Assembly (NCBI RefSeq): GCF_014773395.1
Contig: NZ_JACXAF010000007.1
Span: 62,001-126,000, forward strand
DNA from: Neiella litorisoli
Lineage (GTDB): Bacteria; Pseudomonadota; Gammaproteobacteria; Enterobacterales; Neiellaceae
DNA: 64,000 bases
Reading direction: 5' to 3'
A program made the translations under genes and the position numbers. The number at the start of each line of letters is the position of its first letter. Positions within the stretch are counted from its first letter, which is position 1. Shown here piece by piece: positions 9,202 to 19,256 of the stretch. The notes below the pieces were generated by a model that saw only the letters and a program-made list of their open reading frames with translations, was not told the DNA's origin and did no database searches.

Positions 9202-12200
9202 ATGCCAACTATTCCTATCCAGATTGTTCAAGCTGATGTCCTGTCCGGAGGCCGCTACGGCATTGTCAGTGGCCGACTCACTGGCCGCGTTCGGGCCGGA
9301 GTGGATGTCACCGCTGCCGTATGTCACGGTATTCAGCTTGGCATTGATGCTCAGGCGATGGCTAATGCCAACGCCACACTTAATTTACTGATCGTCGGCG
9401 GCCGCGCGCAGGGGCAGTTAGAGGCTGAAGCGGGCGTCAAGGCGGTGGCTCGATTGGAGCCCAATCCGTTCCAAACTCTTGGTTTAAGTCTTGAAGGCGG
9501 CGCCTATGCCTATGCCGCTGCCGCCGGTAGTCTGGCGGTGTATTTTACCGCTGAGCATGTGTCGCGATTTGCCAACGAGCAGCTGACGCCCTTAGCGGCG
9601 GATCTGCTGCTAATTTTTGCTGAAGAATTGCGTGTGGAGGTTGGCGTCTTTGGCAAGGTGGCGGCGTCGGCAGCGGCTGATGGTTATCTCAACGCCATTC
9701 TTGATATCAATAATATTTCTGCCGGTTTTGAAATTTCCTGTGGTTTTAATTTCGGTTTAGGTGCTGGCGGCGGCGCTGATGCTTATGCCGATGCCGGTTT
9801 CAACGACTTGCGGCGGGCAGTTTCGCGCTCTAGTTATCGCGTCAGCCAAGCGCTCGTTGAGCAAATCCGCACGCTCAATCATCCCAGTGCTGCTTATTTG
9901 GCGTATGCCTTTGATTTTTGCTTTCCGTTGCTCACCATGACGGCATATGACATTGGCAATAAAGCTCATGAACGAAAGGCGTTGCTGCAACCTCAACACA
10001 TCGCGCCGATTATCACCAACAACCTTATTGAAAGTTTGCAGCGCAGTGCGTTGCAAGGGCTGATTGATAGCGCCATTGATTGGTTAAAAAACGAAGTTAC
10101 GCGCCTCTATTACCGATTGTCTGGGGTTGATTTGGTAGAAGCAGATCTCGCTGATATTGAATCGAATATCGACGATTTATTGCAGGCGCTAGCGGCTGGT
10201 GAACAAAGTCTTCATCAGATCAACACCGTCATTGTGGCATTCAGCAACATTATCGATCGGCTGGATGGTGAGTTATTGACGCCCTTTAAACGGCCGTTAA
10301 CGCTATTTTGGTGTGCGTCGGTACTATCAATGCGCGCGAGCAAGTTGCTCGACGGTTTCTATGCGGAGCTTTCCGGCCACTCAACTGCAGTTGGTGAAGT
10401 TGATATGGGACTGAGCGGCTCACAGCTGCCGGATGCGCCTGATTTTGTGCCAGCTGAAATTGAGCAAACCTTGTCGTCAACGGGATCTGCGCCGTTAGCG
10501 CAATCGCTCAATTCGGTCGACGTTTCTCTAGCCGTTGATTACCTCGTTGCTATCGGCGTTGCGCCACTATTGCAGCGCCATGCGCCGCAATTTGAGTTAT
10601 TTCGGTTGCAGCTCGAGCAAACCTTTCATTTATCCGCAGGCGATGTGCTGGAAGATTTAATTCGCAGCATTAGTTCGCCGCAAACGCGCTTTGAGCAACT
10701 GAACAGCTATCAGAGTTTCCGTCAGTTGGTGCAACAACAATTGCTTGAGGAGTTGATTATTGGCGAATTGCTGCCGAGTTTGAAACAGCATTTGGCTCAG
10801 CACCAATTAGATGAACTGATTTTGTATTTGGACGAAGTCGTAGAGCCGAGCTTAACTTTGGTTAACGATTTTCTGTTCAGTAAGTTAGATGAGCTGCTGA
10901 TCACATCTGATGGGGCAAAGCCAAGTTCAATTCGCTTGCAACTGGCCAATGATATTACCGCCGGTAGCGGCGTTGTGATTTATCGCATTTTAGCCCGTAA
11001 CATGGTCTATTTTGACCGCATCTTCAGCGACTTCTTCATTGATGAAGGCTACGCCAGCTTGAATCAGTTAACACAGTTAGTCAGTGATGATGAGCAGCCG
11101 TTTTTTCTCCATTGCCAGAATGTGCTGCAGCAAAACTTGCCGGGGCGGCCCGATCTCTCGCGCCACAGTGCTGCTGTCCGTGAATTATTGTTGGCCATCA
11201 CTTCGACCCTCGCAATGCAGTTGGGGCCAAGTGTCATGACTACGGCGAGGCGGGCTGAGTTGTATGAATTGAAGCGCGATGTATTGCTGTCAATGGCAGG
11301 ACAAATCGATAACAACTCGCCACTCGTTGTTGATCAGTTGATTGCCGATATTCAAAACTGCTTACATTTACCCAATTTACCCAAAGCCCAGCGGCTTACT
11401 GAGTTGTTGGTTGAGATCCAACTCGATGCCGTGCGGATTGCGGCGCAACACCTAGCGCCAGCGTTAGCTGAATTTTATTTGGCACTGACGTTGGACGCGC
11501 TACAGCAAACCAGACGCTCGCTGAACTCGTTCATCCAACAGCTCGCTACAATAGCCAATCAACTAATTGAACGGATCGCTCAGTTAACCGATCGATTGCG
11601 AACAACCATCGAGCGTGAACTCAACCAATTAACTAATTTAATTCGTCTTCAAACCACTCGGATCCAGCTGCAGATCGCATCGAATTGGGCCCAGAATCTA
11701 CGCCTCGCCATTCGTCTAGAAGCAGAGCAAATTGTGCTCGACAATATTGACGATGAGGCGGCCCAAGCAGCCGCTTTAGCGGCTTTTTATGTTGGCGATT
11801 GGCTTATTATCGGGCCGATCTTGGATGCGGTTGTTGACTATATTCAGCCGCTTCTGGTCAACATCATTGACCGCCTCGATAACTTCGCCAGCGCCGCAGG
11901 AGACAGCGCGCAAGCCTTGCTTGATTGGCAGGCGCAGGTGGAGGCACAGGTGTTGGCGCTATTATCGGGAATCGTCACCCTATCGGCAGAGCGAGCGCGG
12001 GATATTGTCATGGACTACGTCTTCCCTGAGACATTAATGGATGACATCCAAACCTATTTGACCCAATTGCGTCAGTTGCGGCGGCTACAACAAGAGCAAG
12101 CGCTTGCCCAAGCAGAGCTTTCGCTGATCGAAGCGCAGCAACAGCAGGCCGTGAGTGATCTCAACGCCCATCAATTCGATGACCAGTTCAATGTCGAGAT

Positions 12201-12906
12201 AGTGCAACCGGCATCGACCTTTGAGCGCGTTTATCCCGCTTCGCTAACGGTGGTGATTCGGGTAAGCGGCAGCAATTGGCTGCAATTGACGGTTGCCGAA
12301 TCAAGCCGAATTCAGCTGCGATTAAATGGCCAGCCGTTGCCGGTAGATGCTCAGGATTGGCAATTTGTCAGCGCTACCAATCAATATCAGTTGAGTTGGC
12401 AATCGGCTGATGGCCACGAGTTTGTGCAGGGCATGAATGTGCTTGAAGTCAGCTGGATCACCGGCCCGCTGAGCACCGATCATCAGCGCAAAACCGCGCT
12501 ATTTAGCGTCGATCTTGAGCAGTATGTTAATCCCAGTGACTGGCACATAGAGATTGATGCTAACCCACCGGGAAGAGATGTGGACCAAGAGTACGCGATG
12601 CTTCGTTGGCATGGCGAGCAGCCAACTGACTTGCATCATTGGCAAATCCAAGACCTAGCCAGACACAAGTACGTGTTCCCTGAGTTGACCCTCAACCCCG
12701 GGCAGGCGGTGCAAATATTTACCGGCGGATCGCCGGCAGATGATCACATTGCCTCTGACAGTGAATTGCAGCGGCTTCACATGGGGCGCCGAGCGGCGAT
12801 ATGGAATAACGAGGGCGATACCCTGTTACTCATCAACGCCAGCGGTACGCAAGTGGCCTCTTTTAGTTATCCCGTAGCCACTGCCAACTTGGAGTCTGTG
12901 TCATGA
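9202..12906 (+). CDS. Giant helical protein with C-terminal lamin-tail-like domain
   Basis: 1234-aa protein from ATG 9202, chosen because AAGGA lies 10 nt upstream; in-frame starts at 9157 (TTG) and 9178 (ATG) lack this. Residues 1-200 are a Gly/Ala-rich segment with alternating small residues (GGAYAYAAAAGSLAVY, GFNFGLGAGGGADAYADAG). Residues about 200-970 are almost wholly helical with many Leu/Gln heptads, ending in a coiled coil (LRQLRRLQQEQALAQAEL). Residues about 990-1110 look like a beta-sandwich. Residues about 1130-1225 resemble the lamin-tail domain (HHWQIQDLARHKYVFPELTL, PGQAVQIFTGG, AAIWNNEGDTLLLINASG). There is no signal peptide. It overlaps the OmpA-like gene by 4 bp, so both products are probably made together. 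Role unknown; a scaffold or large structural protein is one possibility. Confidence 0.88.
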   Translation: MPTIPIQIVQADVLSGGRYGIVSGRLTGRVRAGVDVTAAVCHGIQLGIDAQAMANANATLNLLIVGGRAQGQLEAEAGVKAVARLEPNPFQTLGLSLEGGAYAYAAAAGSLAVYFTAEHVSRFANEQLTPLAADLLLIFAEELRVEVGVFGKVAASAAADGYLNAILDINNISAGFEISCGFNFGLGAGGGADAYADAGFNDLRRAVSRSSYRVSQALVEQIRTLNHPSAAYLAYAFDFCFPLLTMTAYDIGNKAHERKALLQPQHIAPIITNNLIESLQRSALQGLIDSAIDWLKNEVTRLYYRLSGVDLVEADLADIESNIDDLLQALAAGEQSLHQINTVIVAFSNIIDRLDGELLTPFKRPLTLFWCASVLSMRASKLLDGFYAELSGHSTAVGEVDMGLSGSQLPDAPDFVPAEIEQTLSSTGSAPLAQSLNSVDVSLAVDYLVAIGVAPLLQRHAPQFELFRLQLEQTFHLSAGDVLEDLIRSISSPQTRFEQLNSYQSFRQLVQQQLLEELIIGELLPSLKQHLAQHQLDELILYLDEVVEPSLTLVNDFLFSKLDELLITSDGAKPSSIRLQLANDITAGSGVVIYRILARNMVYFDRIFSDFFIDEGYASLNQLTQLVSDDEQPFFLHCQNVLQQNLPGRPDLSRHSAAVRELLLAITSTLAMQLGPSVMTTARRAELYELKRDVLLSMAGQIDNNSPLVVDQLIADIQNCLHLPNLPKAQRLTELLVEIQLDAVRIAAQHLAPALAEFYLALTLDALQQTRRSLNSFIQQLATIANQLIERIAQLTDRLRTTIERELNQLTNLIRLQTTRIQLQIASNWAQNLRLAIRLEAEQIVLDNIDDEAAQAAALAAFYVGDWLIIGPILDAVVDYIQPLLVNIIDRLDNFASAAGDSAQALLDWQAQVEAQVLALLSGIVTLSAERARDIVMDYVFPETLMDDIQTYLTQLRQLRRLQQEQALAQAELSLIEAQQQQAVSDLNAHQFDDQFNVEIVQPASTFERVYPASLTVVIRVSGSNWLQLTVAESSRIQLRLNGQPLPVDAQDWQFVSATNQYQLSWQSADGHEFVQGMNVLEVSWITGPLSTDHQRKTALFSVDLEQYVNPSDWHIEIDANPPGRDVDQEYAMLRWHGEQPTDLHHWQIQDLARHKYVFPELTLNPGQAVQIFTGGSPADDHIASDSELQRLHMGRRAAIWNNEGDTLLLINASGTQVASFSYPVATANLESVS

Positions 12907-14060
12907 GCAATCCAATTATCATCAATCATAACGCGCTAATCGAAGAGTTAGAGCAAGCCTTTGCCATGCTGTTGCAACAAATCAGAATGCGCGCGACAGG
13001 CCGCAAGTTGCCAGAACAACTTCACTTCACTTTTTTGCTGGCCAACTTTCCTGTGGGATCGAGTGAGCTACCCGAAGCGAGTTTGGCGAGTATTGAACAT
13101 TTTTGTCATCGAGTGATGTCCGATCGGGCATTGAGCATTGATAGTTTGATTGGTCATGCTAGTCAAACCGGCCCTGAAGCCACCAATGCACAGCTGGCCA
13201 GTCAGCGGGCCCAAGCGGTGCGGCATCAGCTGCAGCTTTACGGCATTTATCCTCCGCCGGTGATTGTTGCTGAGGGTTCGACCATTCCGATTGAGCAAGC
13301 GCCGGGGCAAGAATTAGGCATTAATCGGAGTGTTGAGCTCAATTGCTGGTACGACTTTAGCGTCTACCGATTCGGATCGTTTGACGATCCTGAGCCAGAA
13401 AAAGTTAGGCGGCTGGTCGATATCTGGGATCGCAAACCGCAAAACATACCTGACCAAGAGTTGGAAACCATATTTACCGACTTTCGTGAAGAAGACATGA
13501 GTCGGTTTGAAAACAGCCAACACCGCCTGTTTATCATTGCTAGCATTGTTAATCTGGCGCTAGAGCGCGGTATTCGGCGAGCGCCCAATCAGTCGTTGCA
13601 GCAAATCCTTGAATGGGGCCATCAGGGCATTCAGTTGGATTTGCGAGAAGCAAGCGCAACCCATGAAAACAACAAAAGTTGTGCGTTATTGCGCGATGCA
13701 GAGCGAATTGTTGAAGTGGCAAAATACACAGTAAAAAGCCGCTTTGATGGCTTTGGTACGGCGATCGTCGTCGCGCCAACGTACGACGCGTTGAAGTCAC
13801 ACGCATGGTCTTACTATGATTTGACCAAGGAAGTGGACTCTTGGTGGGTGGGTGATGAGGCTGCTGAAGGAAGCACCTTCTTGCTCGACTATATGGCGAC
13901 CACTGATAGTTTGCCGAGTCGGCCAGGCGGTTTGCTGTATGTATTTTTAGGGGCTTACTACGGTGAGCGGCTCAATCAAAATGAGGCGTTTATGCCGTTT
14001 GAAATTCTTGAGTCCGATTTACAAGCGGCGCGACAAGCTGGGCTTAGCGTTGATGGCTAG
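12903..14060 (+). CDS. OmpA-like domain protein without signal peptide
   Basis: 385-aa protein translationally coupled (ATGA) to the 1234-aa lamin-tail protein. Residues about 45-150 match the OmpA C-terminal fold: VGSSELPEASLASIEHF, then IGHASQTGPEATNAQLASQR, AQAVRHQLQLYGI and finally INRSVEL. This domain usually binds peptidoglycan, but the N-terminus (MSNPIIINHNALIEELEQAF) has neither a signal peptide nor a membrane helix, so export by a special route or a cytoplasmic role is implied. Residues 155-385 are an unrecognised mixed domain with several Trp and Tyr (SHAWSYYDLTKEVDSWWVGD). OmpA-like domains without signals are known in some contractile injection and similar loci; no sheath, tube or baseplate gene is present here, so that link is only a suggestion. 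Confidence 0.85.
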   Translation: MSNPIIINHNALIEELEQAFAMLLQQIRMRATGRKLPEQLHFTFLLANFPVGSSELPEASLASIEHFCHRVMSDRALSIDSLIGHASQTGPEATNAQLASQRAQAVRHQLQLYGIYPPPVIVAEGSTIPIEQAPGQELGINRSVELNCWYDFSVYRFGSFDDPEPEKVRRLVDIWDRKPQNIPDQELETIFTDFREEDMSRFENSQHRLFIIASIVNLALERGIRRAPNQSLQQILEWGHQGIQLDLREASATHENNKSCALLRDAERIVEVAKYTVKSRFDGFGTAIVVAPTYDALKSHAWSYYDLTKEVDSWWVGDEAAEGSTFLLDYMATTDSLPSRPGGLLYVFLGAYYGERLNQNEAFMPFEILESDLQAARQAGLSVDG

Positions 14061-14103
14061 AGCCTTGGCTCGGTCGTCATATTGGTCATAACATGAGTGT
14101 CAT

Positions 14104-14130
14104 AAAAAAGGCGACTCAATGAGTCGCCTT
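14104..14130 (-). terminator. Terminator of valS, possibly bidirectional
   Basis: Inverted repeat AAGGCGACTC/GAGTCGCCTT between the convergent OmpA-like gene and valS. Read on the minus strand the stem is followed by TTTTTT, so it serves valS best. It may also end the plus-strand pair. Confidence 0.85.
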
Positions 14131-14149
14131 GGTTTATTCAAACAGCTAC

Positions 14150-17014
14150 TTACAGTGCTTTTAGCTGCTCAATTTGAGTTTCCAGCTTGGCCATATCACG
14201 CTTCGCTTCGGCCAGCTTTTCTTTCTCTTTGGCGACAACCGCTTCTGGTGCTTTAGCAACAAAACCTTGATTGCTGAGCTTGCCTTCAATGCGGGCGGCA
14301 TCTTTCGCCATTTTCTCAAGCTGCTTGCTGATCCGAGCAATTTCCGCTTCGGCATCAATCAGGCCTGCCATTGGGATCATCACTTCCATATCGCCAACCA
14401 ACTGAGTAGTCGACATGGGCAGTTCGGCATCGGCCGCTGGGATCTCAATGTACTCAACATTAGCCATCGCTTTTAGGAAGGTTTGGTTTTCGTCCAAACG
14501 ACGCTGAGCATCGGCATCGACATTGCGTAGCAAGCAAGTCAGCCCTTTGCTTGGGGAAATTCCTAGCTCGCCACGGACGTTACGGACCGCAACGACAAAT
14601 TTCTTCACCCATTCCAAGTCGTGAACGGATAGCTCATCGACTTTGCTGTCATCAAAGCTTGGGTAGGCTTCGAGCATCACCGAGTCGGCATCATTGCCAA
14701 CCAGCACTTTTACTTGTTGCCAGATTTCTTCAGTGATAAACGGCATCAGTGGGTGCATCAAACGAAGCAGTTGCTCCAATACAGAAACCAGCGTGTGGCG
14801 TGTGCCGCGCAGTTCAGCTTCAGAGCCTGATTGCAGTGCCGGCTTGGTCAGCTCCAAGTACCAGTCACAGAATTGGTTCCAGGTGAATTCATACAAAGCG
14901 TTAGCCGCCATGTCGAATCGGTAACCATCGAGCGCTTCTCGGACATCTTTCACGGTTTGGTTAAAGCGGCCAATGATCCAGCGATCGGCCAAGCTCAATA
15001 CCATTTCTTTATCGGCGTCAGCAGCAAAGCCGCAATCTTGCTCTTGGGTATTCATCAGCACGTAGCGGCTGGCGTTCCACAGCTTGTTGCAGAAGTTGCG
15101 GTAGCCCTCAAGGCGCGACATATCCCAGTTGATGTCACGGCCGGTTGAGGCCATCGCCGCTAGGGTAAAGCGCAGGGCGTCGGTGCCGTGGGCTTCAATG
15201 CCATTGGCAAACGCTTTGCGAGTGTTCTTTTCAATCTTGGCGGCAAGCTTAGGCTGCATCATGTTGCCAGTGCGTTTTTGTACCAAGCTTTCCAAATCAA
15301 TGCCGTCGACCATATCGAGCGGATCGAGCACGTTCCCTTTTGACTTCGACATCTTGTCGCCGTTTTCATCACGGATCAGACCGGTGACATAAACGGTTTT
15401 GAATGGCACTTGCGGCTTGCCATCTTCATCTTTCATGAAGTGCATGGTCATCATGATCATGCGAGCTACCCAGAAGAAGATGATGTCGAAGCCCGTCACC
15501 AAACAAGACGTTGGGTGGAAGGTTTTCAGCGCGTCAGTATTCTCTGGCCAACCTAGCGTTGAGAAGGTCCACAATGCTGAGCTGAACCAGGTGTCCAGTA
15601 CATCATCGTCTTGGCGCAGGGCAACATCGGCAGCCAAACCGTTGTCGGCACGAACTTCTTCTTCGCTGCGGCCAACATAAACGTTGCCGTTGTCGTCATA
15701 CCAAGCCGGAATGCGGTGACCCCACCACAGCTGACGGGAAATACACCAATCTTGGATGTCACGCATCCACGAGAAGTACATGTTCTCGTATTGCTTTGGC
15801 ACAAACTCAATGTCGCCGTTTTCAACCGCTTCAACCGCAGGCTTAGCCAGCACATCGGCACGCACATACCATTGATCGGTCAGCATGGGCTCAATCACCA
15901 CGCCACCACGGTCGCCATAAGGCACAGTCAGTTCGTGATCTTTGATTTCTTCCAGTAAGCCCAGCTCTTCGAATTTAGCAACAACCGCTTTGCGTGCAGC
16001 GAATCTGTCCATGCCCGCGTATTCTGCTGGCAGCTCAGTGCTGTAGGCGTCAGATGCTTCACCTTTGGTGTTGAATACTTCCGCTTCAGCGCGGATGGCA
16101 GCGTCAATGGTGAGAATGTTGATCATCGGTAACTGATGGCGCTTACCGACTTCATAGTCATTGAAGTCGTGGGCTGGGGTGATCTTCACACAGCCGGTGC
16201 CTTTCTCCATATCGGCGTGGTCATCGCCAACGATTGGAATGCGACGGCCAACCAGTGGCAATTCAATGAATTTGCCAATGAGGTCTTTGTAGCGCGGATC
16301 TTCTGGATTCACCGCCACACCGGTGTCGCCGAGCATGGTTTCCGGACGAGTGGTAGCAACCACGATGTAGTCTTTACCATCGGCGGTTTTGACGCCGTCA
16401 GCCAGCGGATAACGGAAGTGCCACATGTGGCCTTTCTTGTCTTTGTTTTCCACTTCCAGATCGGAGATCGCCGTGTGCAGTTTTGGATCCCAGTTGACCA
16501 AACGCTTGCCGCGGTAAATCAAATCTTCTTTGTACAAACGAACGAATACTTCGAGAACAGCTTTCGATAAGCCTTCATCCATGGTGAAGCGCTCGCGCTC
16601 CCAATCGACCGATGCGCCCAAACGACGCAGCTGCTTGGTGATGGTGCCGCCGCTTTCGCCTTTCCATTCCCAGACTTTTTCTAAGAACGCTTCGCGGCCG
16701 TAGTCGTGCTTGGTCTTCTCTTCTTCGGCGGCGATCTTGCGCTCAACCACCATTTGGGTAGCAATACCCGCGTGGTCGGTACCCACTTGCCACAAGGTGT
16801 TTTTGCCTTGCATGCGCTGGTAGCGGATCAGGGTGTCCATGATGGTGTCTTGGAAAGCGTGGCCCATGTGCAGGCTGCCAGTGACGTTTGGCGGCGGGAT
16901 CATGATGCAGTAGCTGTCTTTGCTGGTGTCACCATGTGGCTTGAAGTAGCCCTTTTGTTCCCATGCCTGATACATGGCGCGCTCAACCGCGTTTGGATTG
17001 AAAGTTTTTTCCAT
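14150..17014 (-). CDS. valS: Valyl-tRNA synthetase
   Basis: Class I aminoacyl-tRNA synthetase charging tRNA-Val in the cytoplasm. At 954 aa it has the normal gammaproteobacterial length. The HIGH-type motif is [14 protein letters not shown] (residues 41-54) and the KMSKS loop is DKMSKSKGN (about residue 555). The editing domain includes [13 protein letters not shown], and the anticodon-binding region is followed by the C-terminal coiled coil ([20 protein letters not shown]) typical of ValRS. It lies 30 bp downstream of holC and with pepA forms the common pepA-holC-valS cluster. Confidence 0.98.
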   Translation of the reverse strand: MEKTFNPNAVERAMYQAWEQKGYFKPHGDTSKDSYCIMIPPPNVTGSLHMGHAFQDTIMDTLIRYQRMQGKNTLWQVGTDHAGIATQMVVERKIAAEEEKTKHDYGREAFLEKVWEWKGESGGTITKQLRRLGASVDWERERFTMDEGLSKAVLEVFVRLYKEDLIYRGKRLVNWDPKLHTAISDLEVENKDKKGHMWHFRYPLADGVKTADGKDYIVVATTRPETMLGDTGVAVNPEDPRYKDLIGKFIELPLVGRRIPIVGDDHADMEKGTGCVKITPAHDFNDYEVGKRHQLPMINILTIDAAIRAEAEVFNTKGEASDAYSTELPAEYAGMDRFAARKAVVAKFEELGLLEEIKDHELTVPYGDRGGVVIEPMLTDQWYVRADVLAKPAVEAVENGDIEFVPKQYENMYFSWMRDIQDWCISRQLWWGHRIPAWYDDNGNVYVGRSEEEVRADNGLAADVALRQDDDVLDTWFSSALWTFSTLGWPENTDALKTFHPTSCLVTGFDIIFFWVARMIMMTMHFMKDEDGKPQVPFKTVYVTGLIRDENGDKMSKSKGNVLDPLDMVDGIDLESLVQKRTGNMMQPKLAAKIEKNTRKAFANGIEAHGTDALRFTLAAMASTGRDINWDMSRLEGYRNFCNKLWNASRYVLMNTQEQDCGFAADADKEMVLSLADRWIIGRFNQTVKDVREALDGYRFDMAANALYEFTWNQFCDWYLELTKPALQSGSEAELRGTRHTLVSVLEQLLRLMHPLMPFITEEIWQQVKVLVGNDADSVMLEAYPSFDDSKVDELSVHDLEWVKKFVVAVRNVRGELGISPSKGLTCLLRNVDADAQRRLDENQTFLKAMANVEYIEIPAADAELPMSTTQLVGDMEVMIPMAGLIDAEAEIARISKQLEKMAKDAARIEGKLSNQGFVAKAPEAVVAKEKEKLAEAKRDMAKLETQIEQLKAL

Positions 17015-17044
17015 GACGTCGTTCTTAAAGTAACTCGTTGTAAA

Positions 17045-17527
17045 TTAGTTGAATGCAGGTAACTGCTGCTCTGACCCTGTGGTTGGTGCTAAGCCGTAGC
17101 TCTGATACAAGCGGTAGCGATCGCGCGCTTGCTGTTTCAGATCGGGTTCTGTTGGCACCAGGTCAAGAATGTGGCGGCATTTTACAGTATTCGACGGCCC
17201 TTTGGCAGAAAGATTAATCAGCAGCGGCACAAAATTTGTCGGCTCGCTGGTGCTGATCATCACAGGTGCGCCATAACGAGGTGCAAACTGGCTTTGTGCG
17301 TGCGCTACAAACTGCTCAAGTGGCGCGGCAAATAACTGATCATCAATCAGTTCTGCTTGCTCTTGGCTGTCGACCAAAACATGCAGTTTTAAACCGCGTT
17401 GTTGATAGTTGGCGCAGAGTTTGGCGGCCAAAATGAAGTGTTCGGCCAAAGCAAAAGGAGCAGACCCTTCGGTCTGCTCCTCATTATTGGCTTGGTCCAT
17501 CAGGACAAAATGGGCACTTGCGGCCAT
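17045..17527 (-). CDS. holC: DNA polymerase III chi subunit
   Basis: 160-aa clamp-loader accessory subunit that bridges the psi subunit and SSB at the replication fork. The sequence has the family pattern AEHFILAAKLCANYQQRGLKL near residues 27-48, the conserved LIDDQLF and FVPLLINLS segments, and ends shortly after QSYGLAP. Its ATG directly follows the pepA stop (TAAATG), so translation is coupled. Compared with E. coli chi (147 aa) it has a slightly longer N-terminus containing an acidic insert (NNEEQTEGS). Position between pepA and valS supports the call. Confidence 0.92.
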   Translation of the reverse strand: MAASAHFVLMDQANNEEQTEGSAPFALAEHFILAAKLCANYQQRGLKLHVLVDSQEQAELIDDQLFAAPLEQFVAHAQSQFAPRYGAPVMISTSEPTNFVPLLINLSAKGPSNTVKCRHILDLVPTEPDLKQQARDRYRLYQSYGLAPTTGSEQQLPAFN

Positions 17528-19030
17528 TTATTCCTCGGTTTGCGAAGCGCGAGTCAGTAAGAACTGAGTCAGCATTGGCACTGGACGGCCGGTTGAGCCT
17601 TTGTTCTTACCCGAGCGCCATGCAGTGCCAGCAATGTCCAAGTGAGCCCAGTGGAACTTCTTGGTAAAGCGGCTTAAGAAACAACCCGCAGTAATGGTAC
17701 CGGCAGCTTTTCCGCCGATGTTGGCCATGTCAGCAAATGGGCTGTCGAGCTGTTCTTGGTAGTCTTCCCACAATGGTAAACGCCAAGCGCGGTCGCCACT
17801 TTGATTCGAGGCGTTTTCCAGCTCATGGGCCAGTGGGTTGTGGTTACTCAGCAAACCGGTGGCGTGAGAACCCAAGGCAATTACACAAGCGCCAGTTAGG
17901 GTTGCCACGTCAATCACGCACTCTGGCTCAAAACGCTCCGCGTAGGTTAGGGCGTCACACAAGACCAAGCGGCCTTCGGCATCGGTGTTGAGTACTTCAA
18001 CGGTTTGGCCGGACATGGTGGTCAGGACATCACCTGGGCGATAAGCGCGGCCATCTGGCATGTTTTCACAGCCGGCCAAAATACCAATCACGTTAATTGG
18101 CAAATTCAACTCAGCCAATGCTTTCATGGTGCCGTAAACACCAGCTGCACCGCCCATGTCGAACTTCATTTCATCCATGCCAGCGCCTGGCTTGAGTGAA
18201 ATACCGCCGGAGTCGAAAGTCAGGCCCTTGCCGATCAATACGATTGGCGCGACGTCGTCATCAGCACCACGATAGTGGATCACTGACATCATGGATTCGT
18301 TCTCGCTACCACGACCAACCGCTAAGTAACTGGTCATGCCGAGTTTTTCCATCTGCGACTCGCCAATCACTTCGGTGGTGACATTGTCGTAGTCTTTGCC
18401 TAATTGCTTGGCTTGTTCGGCCAGATAGGCTGGGTTGCAAATGTTCGGTGGCATGTTGGCCACGTCTTTACAAACCAGTACACCTTCGGCCACGGCCAAA
18501 CCATGAGCAATGGCTTTTTCGCCTGCAGGCAGGTCACGGCGGGTTGGCACGTTAAAAGTGATTTTGCGCAGCGGACGGCGGGTTTCGCCTTTCTTGGTTT
18601 TTAACTGATCAAATGCGTACAGAGAATCTTGGGTGGTTTCAACTGCTTGGCGAACTTTCCAATAAGTGTCACGGCCTTTGACATGCAGCTCAGACAGAAA
18701 ACAGACCGCTTCCATTGAGCCCGTTTCATTCAAGGTGCTGATGGTCTTGGCGATGATTTGCTTGTATTGGCGCTCATCCAGCTCGCGTTCTTTGCCACAC
18801 CCAACCAGTAATACTCGCTCACTGAGAATATTCGGTACTTGGTGCAACAACAGCATCTGTCCCGGCTTGCCTTCCAAATCACCGCGACGCAGTAAGTTGG
18901 ACAGGTAACCGCCACTGATTTTGTCGAGCTGTTCAGCTACTGGCGTAAGCCGTCTTGGGTCAAAAACGCCAACAACGATGCAAGCGCTACGTTGTTTTTC
19001 AGGGCTGCCACTTTTTACACTGAACTCCAT
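17528..19030 (-). CDS. pepA: Leucyl aminopeptidase (M17 family)
   Basis: Two-metal cytoplasmic aminopeptidase; in enterobacteria PepA also binds DNA in Xer recombination and carAB control. Start ATG 19030 (MEFSVKSG) was chosen over an in-frame upstream start at 19099 because AGGAGCATCC lies directly before it and the residues further upstream are not family-like. 500 aa, the usual length. Metal and active-site motifs are [28 protein letters not shown] and the M17 signature [14 protein letters not shown]. First gene of pepA-holC-valS and divergent from lptF, with a 226-bp intergenic region that must hold both promoters. Confidence 0.97.
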   Translation of the reverse strand: MEFSVKSGSPEKQRSACIVVGVFDPRRLTPVAEQLDKISGGYLSNLLRRGDLEGKPGQMLLLHQVPNILSERVLLVGCGKERELDERQYKQIIAKTISTLNETGSMEAVCFLSELHVKGRDTYWKVRQAVETTQDSLYAFDQLKTKKGETRRPLRKITFNVPTRRDLPAGEKAIAHGLAVAEGVLVCKDVANMPPNICNPAYLAEQAKQLGKDYDNVTTEVIGESQMEKLGMTSYLAVGRGSENESMMSVIHYRGADDDVAPIVLIGKGLTFDSGGISLKPGAGMDEMKFDMGGAAGVYGTMKALAELNLPINVIGILAGCENMPDGRAYRPGDVLTTMSGQTVEVLNTDAEGRLVLCDALTYAERFEPECVIDVATLTGACVIALGSHATGLLSNHNPLAHELENASNQSGDRAWRLPLWEDYQEQLDSPFADMANIGGKAAGTITAGCFLSRFTKKFHWAHLDIAGTAWRSGKNKGSTGRPVPMLTQFLLTRASQTEE

Positions 19031-19256
19031 GGATGCTCCTATTATATAAAGACTTATAATTCTATTTGTTGGATAATCAGCGCCTGCTGTTTGGTGCAAT
19101 CGCTGTGTCGGTAAAGAAAAGTATTCTTTTTGAGCTTTTCTATAGATAATGCGTGTTAAGCAGGCTTACTAGCAAATATTAGTAAAAACCTGAGGTTTGT
19201 CGCAAATCATAGTCTCAGGCATTAAAAATGACACATTTATCAGTCAGGAACAAACC

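Noticed and set aside
9202-14060. Contractile injection or phage tail locus
   Set aside because: An OmpA-like protein is the only hint; no sheath, tube, baseplate or AAA+ gene is present.
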